This document shows positions 43,801-48,761 of a stretch of 64,000 nt of DNA, in pieces. A model generated the notes under the pieces. It saw only the letters and a program-made list of their open reading frames with translations, was not told where the DNA came from and made no database searches. Made by a program: the position numbers and the translations under genes. How positions within the stretch are numbered: the stretch's first letter is position 1; each line of letters starts with the position of its first letter. The DNA comes from an uncultured Christensenellaceae bacterium (GTDB taxonomy: Bacteria > Bacillota > Clostridia > Christensenellales > UBA1242): contig CAJULT010000003.1 of NCBI GenBank assembly GCA_910587225.1, positions 1 to 64,000 of the forward strand. The letters are read 5' to 3'.

Positions 43801-44268
43801 GTTGTCGCAAATGACGGTATAGCTTGTCGGTCTTGTAATCTGATTTTCACCGGCCTCGTTTTCCACATACACAAATGGCGCATCCCAGTTTAAAAGGCCT
43901 CCTTCGCTAACCACAAAATTGGTTGGAGCATCAAAGACATGCTTTACTATAATCGGAGCGCTTGCCAAAGTCGAACCATTGTATTTAACTTGTACAAGCC
44001 CACGCCCACTTTGAACCCCCGCATAGCCGCCGTCTACTGATTTAAAAAGTTCAGGTTTAGTCACGCTAAAAGTCACATCTTCCTTTTTCACGTTTTTAAG
44101 ACTGACGTAATCAAAAAAGTCTATTACCTCCTCGCTGACTTCATATTTGGAGATAATAAATTCATCCTTTAAAAATTTTGCACTTGCGCTGCTGCCCTTT
44201 GTGCAGGCTGATAAAGTAAGGGTAAAAAGAAAGAGTGCCGCGGCAGCAAAAAATATTCTTCTTTTCAT
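34807..44268 (-). CDS. Giant lipoprotein of Fn3/Ig-like modules with GLUG-like C-terminus (3,153 residues)
   Basis: Type II signal peptide with lipobox LSAC (Cys at residue 22), so it is lipid-anchored at the cell surface. Most of the protein is a chain of beta-sandwich modules of about 90-100 residues with the Fn3-like pattern LxWxxVxxxxxYxVYVDGxxV (for example LNWEAVGSLGNTTYTIYVDG and LSWSATDATGYYVYFTT). From about residue 2,775 the pattern changes to GDGTVDNPYLIASEEQFNNM followed by NGTFYGQYDANGQTI and repeats such as GGLALKNYGNISNVTITG: a GLUG/right-handed beta-helix-like end similar to that of the giant protein at the window start. The likely role is adhesion or matrix binding (inference). 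AGAAGGAAA precedes ATG, and a good promoter is present. Confidence 0.9.
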   Translation of the reverse strand: MKRRIFFAAAALFLFTLTLSACTKGSSASAKFLKDEFIISKYEVSEEVIDFFDYVSLKNVKKEDVTFSVTKPELFKSVDGGYAGVQSGRGLVQVKYNGSTLASAPIIVKHVFDAPTNFVVSEGGLLNWDAPFVYVENEAGENQITRPTSYTVICDNQQTEVTPSRPQDTTIQFQLPHEGEMEISIVANGNKYVDSSKQITIFESYYAMERISNFNASVDEDFDNNLVSLSWDKDPLARYKVSVGGVEIYSNFNGDSVDLDFANYGDGQSVEIKLEAFDPTKEKFSSYQSITVTKPSAVEFNYNLDEVAVGVPSGQLAWSKSNTGYLVKYVNLKTGDSGIIEIEDIAELDYGTYEFYVRAKGGYYKDNFYSKSRATTKVFAILPKPEFTYRVQSGKLEIDFIPSSYGENYKIEYGGLTAYLNTAKSGNHISLPLDLDGKKGEQALNVTSLPCFVNDDILKELDGQARVLNSRVEKRQYYLFDTISSLIHSLDSDGNSILTFAKDENAEYKLTINGETTEVVPDEKGQINIGRLGQPNGKVYNLTLTAYRKDGAANEVRVNKTLTILDAVSKAAANQENGLFAWEGVSGECEYEYYIYKVDKDFVKGGTLGELVAHEVTQDTKIKEKLDFGYYYIKIYTRATESGINNYLDADFVDGDSYFEYLPSDGPYFVTKALTAPTLSFDSDSKILTIESEDEFTYKYVIKIDGREVANVYRDGNIQKTYDFTIGGQLKGAGDYNISVEAVASDAEAQIHTKSPASEIVATKLATPKITIDKNEVLSVSANSQALKILVQKDGQELELNGGKLSLLGFTSDFSLSITYIAKPDQDNNYYIDSDQLSYNFKRLLRPTNIEYQNGILTFVDPNESTDGYSGLTHNYSLILTVVGRESNYVVQRYLDAKTFDLDGYIQSQLEKDSEFASAYEQCVSVKVQIKAYKNESEGNTYYLPSLEGHTLDGQSQLTLESLVSAQISFSKEDRTLNWEAVGSLGNTTYTIYVDGEVVREDYSAVTETGGKRMVSYKLDIDFTRPRTVMVIANNPHYLSSASSNVIIVSQLAPISSLNVNQAGDASITISNPNQIDKVLINGNEASGFDKVNGFLSFNVADLGEQVNLQLISVTKIVQQEVEYYYLDSQLASFTFKDLADQTITPSLAGDKITWNNVADDFNGEGLTYSVIIYNGNIQVDKISGIQETQLLLSSQVLYGLGEGDYEVQIITEIANYQLSSGTGYYGVAQSDKQLSLSKLQAVEDVNIVIVEDDTTSRETLRKSNASVKFEILDNWSSFSGVTFEVEIGGTKLVALTDAGASGTGYTFEKVGSKYILTLDKTFFTELETEVKFEVAATNAIKSNDSFVTIERLENINGLSLSADAILTIDAAAAIKEFFYEITIGGHTIYDSSDSPTIDLSEKFGDLSGMYDIGVIGYDSTDKKLASRDIVSIKEGYRLKGISDIQINDYGTVEITLYEEQETQGELEFWATYNNESKQFTPDKKENGVRTYSMGEFISLFEINVSGSVSFKLGVAKVGNVNSPLKEFKFNYTSSLDKTMQYLRGKDMADDYIVIGYDANARGIKITADTVLINGTKGHYEQSFQPSSLHGFWIEDENGYHFDTIRKTKADRECYAINVNDFFKSIGACDAQIKVEKTTFKDDTWMQSYSNFTIRKLDKTNNLRLSNNILSWSATDATGYYVYFTTTENDEKVDRGYEYVTAANIDLYDKLIPGLSYSIQVVSVSNDTLVLASEPTTEFLTTKYATPATLTVENGHLMFSREDVINSDFFNAIKTSYGTTNFYSMVGNTNFSSPFSFSGRSIEYSLIKLTFTSSEGNGTYTATVNAAQLMPDLSTLTFQSASSGTDTNCLEALMSALDGNGTIPYWNQVMNILNAMMNSNGIANNEILFDDFGKQIPAGSYKITAMQTVYTGYNNVSSNQSLANSLTINGKEVFGHDVYLPSAPAITLSSDTKDSRNNYYVTFTLTDIMENGKRVSANLYTLHLKGENSLYCFNVEKVDDKYLITSFLIQDKDNKGRIIYNRHVFNEPIELAQNIQDGKVLSLTLNMRDLKTHAYNDGKQDKCIDFGGNSYMLSIYTVGNEYNLNGKSNKVEIVYLDIKNTLTLDNGIISWNAHGHVTQVRYRKEKETEKPKDLSPDKNGNAWLNLIDSGYYHYVILSIKGGLSQASMRIDSDNILIQNIYKNKNVEVSAAGNKFTIKANQLDLDYGDDYRFKVSNDKADGDSYISPSMNKVKTMTYVAGGTAEDADYRKTETTATEFYISSIGTQVREDASTTLLPNGIKLTISGEELTLNVDQEATFTKVMAGEKPYIILSSAVETVPAAMLKLSGAVTLNNGIVSWDEATNAASVNGQIVYEVTVEHDNSKNVQDSSTAEVTEKFLTTKAELDTAQIVSRFPNAEYKFKVRALAVPTGTALTEEAINSAVCRYENGSYVLASSYIESKAITKTASPTNVTVNNQGVIVWDYDTTANTKFGFVDEKGNIIEGEQNGNTFEAIGLEYSPNPYRIKMYACESDQIKSDLVAVKFGESQEVYKAPSVTGDDFDMIETDEGYTIDITKLLENKQILRSTEYYNVKLQVIAFYNKDGEEITLTSDFVESYDKNSKQHSNFKLVFRGDKITNEGTTIYIPEGYTSLKLIFDVMPSQSYQTFMVIKGNTEDFTLPAPSWQEEATVSWSTEEYRFNWTPWEGEKKEGDIPGYKVKVTYGKCDDDGNFIYDDNGKIIEIIETSETTNNFYQPRRMGKIISAQVYVRKNANSLYSKEPISWTAPDGYIEYKLFEAGDGTVDNPYLIASEEQFNNMAVRNLAEYHFKQTENLEFDVNGFAFNGTFYGQYDANGQTITVNLSSAISIIVNDKEVSENLTFYSEIDKTGQITINYTKLAALFKEIGKGGSIKKLKLNVNYNLSVEGNLLAGGLALKNYGNISNVTITGQSMNMSVSGARDVAIGGLVAVNSGIIDSCVNEGSIQIRPSSNYNLSFGGFVVSNMGGGRIIHCENRANINIQSARANYYYRVAGIAINNIGSSSRIVESGNNGKILASGGAATYYLAGIVVRNYDGLLSYNYNNIAPECTSTNGKVYLGGIAYILIAGRINGNVEASGIKFAGDATRSPSGSNNLCYSGQGISGLTNTISERTISCGDGHSLVITKTGESYKVELK

Positions 44269-44286
44269 TTGTTTCCTTCTAACCTT

Positions 44287-44315
44287 ATTTTACACTTTTA
44301 ATTATTTTTTATCAA
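44287..44315 (-). promoter_or_regulatory. Promoter of the giant lipoprotein gene
   Basis: On the minus strand, TTGATA (44310-44315) and TAAAAT (44287-44292) have a 17-nt spacer. Confidence 0.75.
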
Positions 44316-44351
44316 ATAAATTTATTATAATATAAAATATTTTTAAATAAA

Positions 44352-44380
44352 TAAAAGCCAAAATTTAATTCGGCTTTATT
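44352..44380 (-). terminator. Possible terminator of the RluA-family gene
   Basis: A 6-bp stem AAAGCC / GGCTTT with a 12-nt loop lies about 130 nt after the stop. The AT-rich DNA between (44381-44506) holds no other feature that I can see. Confidence 0.45.
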
Positions 44381-44506
44381 TAGTAATTTCGTTTTTTAAT
44401 AATTAAATTTGCTACTTTCCTTTGTTTTTAAAGTGAAAAAATATATTAAATTCTAATTTTTTTCATATTTTTTTCTAATTTATTAATAATTTTTAATATT
44501 TTTTTG

Positions 44507-45334
44507 TTAATTATCTATTTTTAACCAACTAGGATATTTTTCAAAAATTTTATTTTCCAAATATTTGAGCGGCTCATCTAATTTTTTAAAACGCAAACTT
44601 ACCGCATGCAACTTTTGGTATTTTTCTTTAAATTTCTTATTGTCTTCACCTCGTCCATACTTACCATCTCCAATTATTGGGTGTCCTAAATGGGCAAGGT
44701 GCGCTCTTATTTGGTGTGTTTTACCCGTACCTAAAACACACTCTACAATGCTAGATGATGGGTTTGACTTTATCGTTTTAAATGTTGTTACAATCTCTTC
44801 ATAACCTTTCCTAGGCTTATCACATACCTCGCAGTATGCCTTTTCAGAGTCCTTTTTAAGATAAGCTGTGTAAGCTTCCCCCTTGAAATTTGTCGAGCCA
44901 AACACCTCGGCAATATATTTCTTTTCAACTGTTCGCTCTTTAAACGCCTTTAAAAGTGCATTTTCGGCATTCTTGTTTTTTGACATAATCATAATGCCCG
45001 AAGTGTTTCGATCAAGTCTATGCACCGCCTTAAATCCGGTTAACTTTTCAAGGCTGTTTTCGCCCTGCACCTCAATGCCCGCCCGCTTATCAAGTACAAG
45101 CACATTGTCATCTTCATAAACTTTATCAAATCGCTCATCAAAAGATTCTTCGGCGTAATAAATGGTAATTTCGCTACCCGCTATAATATCAATATTTTCT
45201 CTTGTACGAGTTCCGTCAACGATTGCATCTTTATTGCGAAGTATTTTGTTTGCATAATTGTATGAAAAACCCTGCTCCGCAATAAGCGCTGCAAGCTTCC
45301 CGTTTTTCTCGACTACAAAAGTTTTCTTTTTCAT
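44507..45334 (-). CDS. RluA family pseudouridine synthase
   Basis: This enzyme converts uridines in rRNA or tRNA to pseudouridine. An N-terminal S4-like RNA-binding segment (residues 1-60, with SYNYANKILRNKDAIVDG) precedes the catalytic domain, whose signature FKAVHRLDRNTSGIMIMSKN (near residue 100) contains the catalytic Asp. The later motifs GKTHQIRAHLAHLGHPIIGDGKYG are also present. The 275-residue length is slightly short for RluD. The target site cannot be told from sequence. There is no ribosome site; a TGTAAAAT -10-like element ends 6 nt before the ATG, so the mRNA may be leaderless. Divergent from the yabP cluster. Confidence 0.93.
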   Translation of the reverse strand: MKKKTFVVEKNGKLAALIAEQGFSYNYANKILRNKDAIVDGTRTRENIDIIAGSEITIYYAEESFDERFDKVYEDDNVLVLDKRAGIEVQGENSLEKLTGFKAVHRLDRNTSGIMIMSKNKNAENALLKAFKERTVEKKYIAEVFGSTNFKGEAYTAYLKKDSEKAYCEVCDKPRKGYEEIVTTFKTIKSNPSSSIVECVLGTGKTHQIRAHLAHLGHPIIGDGKYGRGEDNKKFKEKYQKLHAVSLRFKKLDEPLKYLENKIFEKYPSWLKIDN

Positions 45335-45415
45335 AGTTTTATTTTACAATAAATTTAACCAAAAAACTATCATTTTTAAAGCAAATTTTGAATATTTTAC
45401 TGTAAGGAGCAATTT

Positions 45416-45670
45416 ATGAACGAAAGTATTTTTATTGAGAACGATAACTCTATGACTATTAAAGGCGCAAAAAAGGTGGTTTCCTCTACCCAAAATCAAG
45501 CTGTTGTCATGACAGGTTTAAACACGCTTGTAATAAGCGGATCGAACATAGAAGTAAAAAAATTAGACCTTGAAGGCGGAGAGGTTTGCCTTTCGGGTAA
45601 GTTTACCAATGTAAAAATTAGTACGGCAAGCGCGGGCAAAACTCCTCTTCTTAAAAGGATATTTAAGTAA
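45416..45670 (+). CDS. yabP: Sporulation protein YabP
   Basis: This 84-residue member of the YabP/YqfC family is expressed in the mother cell in other spore formers. The sequence runs ENDNSMTIKGAKKVVSSTQNQAVVMTGLNTLVISGSNIEVKKLDLEGGEV, the beta-rich family pattern. AAGGAG lies 7 nt before ATG. Its stop overlaps the next start (TAATG). The order yabP-yabQ-divIC matches Bacillus subtilis, which supports the call. Confidence 0.92.
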   Translation: MNESIFIENDNSMTIKGAKKVVSSTQNQAVVMTGLNTLVISGSNIEVKKLDLEGGEVCLSGKFTNVKISTASAGKTPLLKRIFK

Positions 45671-46029
45671 TGCTCTATGAAACCCTTGCTCAGCCTCAAA
45701 TCATATTCGCAATACTAGGCTGCTCAGTCGCTGGCAGCCTTCTTTTTGACCTTGCAAATGGGCTTACCTACCTATGCAACAACAATAAAATTGTAAGACA
45801 AGTTTTTTACTTTTTAGCTATGGCAGGCTCTCTTATCGGACTTTTTTATACCAACCTTGCAGTAAACTTTGGCAGATCACGAATATATGTTCTCTGCATT
45901 TTCTTTGCAATTCTACTTTTAGAACAATTTACATTAGGAAAATTGTGGACAAAACTTATAAAAAAGTGGTACAATAGGACAAAGGAGAGAAGGGCGCAAA
46001 ATGGAAAAAGAAAACAGCGGCAAGCTTAA
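45670..46029 (+). CDS. yabQ: Spore cortex biosynthesis protein YabQ
   Basis: A small polytopic membrane protein of 119 residues with about three to four TM segments (near 10-32, 42-65 and 70-90) and a very basic cytoplasmic tail (KRKQRQA). In B. subtilis YabQ is required for spore cortex formation. The N-terminal FAILGCSVAGSLLFDLANGLTY fits the family. It overlaps yabP by one base and the DivIC-like gene by 29 bases, which indicates tight translational coupling. Confidence 0.9.
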   Translation: MLYETLAQPQIIFAILGCSVAGSLLFDLANGLTYLCNNNKIVRQVFYFLAMAGSLIGLFYTNLAVNFGRSRIYVLCIFFAILLLEQFTLGKLWTKLIKKWYNRTKERRAQNGKRKQRQA

Positions 46030-46180
46030 AAAAATTCTATACATCTTTTTGCTTGTTGCAGTAGTTGCAATCGCGATTGTAAGCACCATAGTGCTTAATA
46101 TCAAAAAACGAGAACGCGACGATCTACAAGATAAAAACGACCAAATCCCTATCATAACAATGAATTTAGAAAATTTTTGA
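46001..46180 (+). CDS. Short DivIC/FtsB-like septum protein
   Basis: A 59-residue gene overlapping the end of yabQ in another frame. AAGGG lies 6 nt before ATG. The protein is a Lys-rich start (MEKENSGKLKK), one TM helix (residues 12-34) and a short charged helix (IKKRERDDLQDKNDQIPI). Position after yabP-yabQ and topology match DivIC, a bitopic division protein, but it lacks most of the usual 40-60 residue coiled coil and the C-terminal domain, so it is either a minimal or a truncated form. It ends with TGA. Confidence 0.7.
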   Translation: MEKENSGKLKKILYIFLLVAVVAIAIVSTIVLNIKKRERDDLQDKNDQIPIITMNLENF

Positions 46181-46197
46181 TTTTTGCCCTAAAATTA

Positions 46198-46226
46198 TTG
46201 ACAAGCGCTGTTTAATTTGTTATTAT
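46198..46226 (+). promoter_or_regulatory. Promoter of the tRNA-Asn locus
   Basis: TTGACA at 46198-46203 and TATTAT at 46221-46226 have a 17-nt spacer. Transcription would start near 46233 and include the partial tRNA copies before the intact tRNA. Confidence 0.85.
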
Positions 46227-46250
46227 TAAGTGCAACAATTAAATGTTGTA

Positions 46251-46357
46251 TGCCTCAGTAGCTCAGTGGTGGGCAAGAGGCTGAACGCCAAGACCGCAAG
46301 GTCTGCGTACGGAGCAGAGCGGAGTTAAACCGATGAGGTTAACAGCCGAGTGCTCCA
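46251..46357 (+). repeat. Partial direct and inverted copies of tRNA-Asn upstream of the intact gene
   Basis: Positions 46251-46272 repeat exactly the first 22 bases of 46371-46392 (T plus the 5' end of the tRNA, through the D arm). Positions 46337-46357 are an exact 21-base reverse complement of 46390-46410 (D arm through anticodon loop). Between them, 46273-46336 holds unrelated sequence with an AGACC-GCAA-GGTCT hairpin (46291-46304) and a GTTAAACCGAT that resembles the tRNA anticodon region GTTAACCGAT. In a shared transcript the inverted copy could pair with the tRNA. Confidence 0.85.
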
Positions 46358-46371
46358 TTAATTAAACTTGT

Positions 46372-46446
46372 GCCTCAGTAGCTCAGTGGTGGAGCACTCG
46401 GCTGTTAACCGATAGGCCGTAGGTTCGAATCCTACCTGAGGCGCCA
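46372..46446 (+). tRNA. tRNA-Asn (anticodon GTT)
   Basis: Complete cloverleaf: acceptor GCCTCAG/CTGAGGC, G discriminator and encoded CCA, anticodon loop CTGTTAA with GTT, and T arm TAGG-TTCGAAT-CCTA. It is followed at once by a terminator. Confidence 0.97.
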
Positions 46447-46449
46447 AAA

Positions 46450-46487
46450 TAATCTTCCGTGAAAACTTTTCATGGAAGATTTTTATT
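46450..46487 (+). terminator. Terminator of tRNA-Asn
   Basis: The stem ATCTTCCGTGAAAA / TTTTCATGGAAGAT (one mismatch) is followed by T5. Confidence 0.88.
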
Positions 46488-46506
46488 CAACAGGAGAAGG
46501 TCGGTT

Positions 46507-46800
46507 ATGGAAACACTAGGCAATATTTTACTTATAATTGTATCTATTTGCACATTTTTATCTTACTTTCCGCAAATTATCAAATGCTTGAAAACTAAAA
46601 AGGGTGAAGATTTAAGTATATGGTCTTGGGTTTTGTGGGTTGTAAGTTCATTGGCTTACACTCTTTACGCAATTTTATGTCAAGATACTGTTATGTTGAT
46701 AGTAGAAACCTCTCTTGAATTATTGTTCTGTGTAATAATTCTTATTTGCGCAATTGTTTTTAGAAAAAAGAAAAATGTTAAAATAGAAAGAGAGGCATAA
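46507..46800 (+). CDS. SemiSWEET/PQ-loop small membrane transporter
   Basis: 97 residues with three TM helices (about 3-22, 37-57 and 61-84). The PQ-loop motif is in SYFPQIIKCLKTKKGEDLSIWSW. SemiSWEETs dimerise and move sugars or related small molecules; the substrate here is unknown. The start METLGN at 46507 was chosen because AGGAGAAGG lies 7-8 nt upstream. A longer frame from 46459 begins inside the tRNA terminator and was rejected. The next gene starts 29 nt downstream. Confidence 0.88.
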   Translation: METLGNILLIIVSICTFLSYFPQIIKCLKTKKGEDLSIWSWVLWVVSSLAYTLYAILCQDTVMLIVETSLELLFCVIILICAIVFRKKKNVKIEREA

Positions 46801-46829
46801 TCCCCTACTATTTGGTCAATCATTAAAAT

Positions 46830-48023
46830 ATGGAATATGTAAAGGGGCAACCCTATTTTTGTCAAGTTAAAGAGCCAATCAAAATGTATCCTTATCTTAA
46901 TAAGGATATAAATTGCGACATCTTAATTGTCGGTGGCGGAATAGATGGTGCTATTTTAAACTATTACTTATCAAAAGACTACGACGTAGTTTTAATAGAC
47001 AAGTCAAGATTTGCAAGGTGCTGTACAAGCTGTGCTACGGTACTCCTTGAATATCAGTTAGACGATTACGCCGAGGACTTACTGGATTTTATGAGTGAAC
47101 AGGACATAGTCGCAACCTATCGAATGGGGCTTGATAGCATAAATTTAATTGAAAAATTTATAAAAGAAAAAGGGAATTTCTGCCACTTTAGAAAATTGCC
47201 TAGTTTTATGTACACTAACTCTATTTTCGGCATTTCAGCCATAGAAAACGAACATGATTTTAGAATAAAGCATGATTTCCAATCTCAATTATTCACCGAG
47301 GATAATAACCCTTTCCCTTTTAAAATAAAAGCGGGAATATATAATGATGATGGCGGAGCAGAGTTCAATCCCTATTTGTTTGCCAAGCAAATGATAGAAT
47401 CTGCGAGCAATCAACAAAAGCTTTACGAAAATACTGAGATTATAAATTTTAGTCAAAAGAGTGACCATATAGAAGCATATACAAGCTTTGGCGATAAAAT
47501 TGTGTGCAATAAATTGATTTTAGTTACTGGTTTTAACTTTTCACTTATGAGAGATAAAGAATTGTGCGAGCAAGTGGTTTCTTATACAATCGTGACAAAA
47601 CCAATTAAACAAGATATAGGCATAAATTCATTAGTGCAAGATGATAAAGACCCCTACCATTATTTAAGAGTATTGCCAGACAATAGGATAATTTTCGGTG
47701 GCGAAGATACCAAATACAAGTTGAAACCAATCAACGATAAGCTTGCCGAAAATAAATATAATAAACTTTTAAAACAGTTAAAAGAAATGCTTCCAAGTAT
47801 AAGCGAGCAAATAGAAATAGATTATAAGTTTTGTGGAGCATTTGGTTCGACTGATAATAATTTAGGGCTTATAGGAAAAACAGAAAATCCTAATGTTTAT
47901 TACTTTTTAAGCGCCGGCGCTAATGGGATTATAAATGCAATGTCCGGCTGTCAAATTATTAAAGATTTGTTAGAAGGCAAAAACAATCCACTTGCCCATC
48001 TATTCTCCCCTTTGAGAAATTAA
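46830..48023 (+). CDS. FAD-dependent oxidoreductase (DAO family)
   Basis: Has the FAD-binding dinucleotide fold CDILIVGGGIDGAILNYYLS near residues 28-46 (GxGxxG variant GGGIDG), followed by VVLIDKSRFARCCTSCATVLLEYQ, and a C-terminal AD-binding segment (ENPNVYYFLSAGANGIINAMSG). This is the D-amino-acid oxidase/glycerol-3-phosphate dehydrogenase-like family, and the substrate is unknown. The first ATG (46830) has no ribosome site; an internal Met at 46884 (MYPYLNKDIN) sits just before the FAD motif and may be the true start. It probably forms a unit with the SemiSWEET gene upstream. Confidence 0.85.
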   Translation: MEYVKGQPYFCQVKEPIKMYPYLNKDINCDILIVGGGIDGAILNYYLSKDYDVVLIDKSRFARCCTSCATVLLEYQLDDYAEDLLDFMSEQDIVATYRMGLDSINLIEKFIKEKGNFCHFRKLPSFMYTNSIFGISAIENEHDFRIKHDFQSQLFTEDNNPFPFKIKAGIYNDDGGAEFNPYLFAKQMIESASNQQKLYENTEIINFSQKSDHIEAYTSFGDKIVCNKLILVTGFNFSLMRDKELCEQVVSYTIVTKPIKQDIGINSLVQDDKDPYHYLRVLPDNRIIFGGEDTKYKLKPINDKLAENKYNKLLKQLKEMLPSISEQIEIDYKFCGAFGSTDNNLGLIGKTENPNVYYFLSAGANGIINAMSGCQIIKDLLEGKNNPLAHLFSPLRN

Positions 48024-48048
48024 AAACCTGGGGAATATTTAACACTAT

Positions 48049-48081
48049 TAAAAACTGAGAATGATGATTCTCAGTTTTTAC
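48049..48081 (+). terminator. Bidirectional terminator
   Basis: The stem AAAAACTGAGAAT / ATTCTCAGTTTTT lies between convergent genes. Confidence 0.9.
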
Positions 48082-48084
48082 TTT

Positions 48085-48723
48085 CTAAAGTATTTCTTTT
48101 ATTTTCTTATAAACCATATCAGCTAAATTTTTGTGTGAAGCTTCTGTCAAATGAACCCCATCAATTCCAGTTTCAAAATTTAAAGCAGACAAATAATGGC
48201 AACCATTTCTTTTCGCTGCCTCTCTAAAGTACTTTTCCAGTTGGACGCTTTTTCTTTCTGAAGTTTTATCATATTTTCCTTCAAAATTTGAATTTGCTAA
48301 TTTACCATTGACTTTGACAGGCGTTATAATAAGAATTTGTAGGTTTGTTGAATTATGTAAAACTCTTGATTTTATAGGTTTAATAATGTAATTTTCAAGC
48401 ATGTCGCCAATTTCTTTTGATGACTTGTCATATCTTACTTTTACTTCATTTGTTCCTAGCATTACAACAATTATATCAAGTGGATCATGACTATCCAAGC
48501 AAGGTAGTAAGTAATCATAACCACTTCTACCTTCCTTGCCAGGTCTTGGATCATTTGATAAAATTGTGCGAGAGTTTAACCCCTCTTCAATAACACAATA
48601 GTCATTGCCAAGGTTTCTTTGCAAAACTTGAGTCCAACGTTGATTTTCATCAAATCTCTTATGGTCAGATCCCGAAATATAACCATATGTATTGCTATCG
48701 CCATAGCAAAGTATTCTTTTCAT
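48085..48723 (-). CDS. SGNH/GDSL family hydrolase
   Basis: 212 residues with the SGNH blocks: block I CYGDSNTYGY (nucleophile Ser), block III VMLGTNEVK (Asn) and block V DGVHLTEASH (catalytic Asp and His). No signal peptide, so it is cytoplasmic. It is similar to arylesterase-type SGNH enzymes that remove acyl or acetyl groups from small substrates; the substrate cannot be told. AAGGAG lies about 10 nt before ATG. It follows the ThyX gene by 38 nt and probably shares its transcript. Confidence 0.88.
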   Translation of the reverse strand: MKRILCYGDSNTYGYISGSDHKRFDENQRWTQVLQRNLGNDYCVIEEGLNSRTILSNDPRPGKEGRSGYDYLLPCLDSHDPLDIIVVMLGTNEVKVRYDKSSKEIGDMLENYIIKPIKSRVLHNSTNLQILIITPVKVNGKLANSNFEGKYDKTSERKSVQLEKYFREAAKRNGCHYLSALNFETGIDGVHLTEASHKNLADMVYKKIKEIL

Positions 48724-48761
48724 TTATATATACTCCTTAGAATTTAATTATGTGGCATTTG

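Noticed and set aside
44381..44506. AT-rich stretch checked for a riboswitch or origin-like repeats
   Set aside because: No repeated boxes or stable stems; looks like plain AT-rich spacer.
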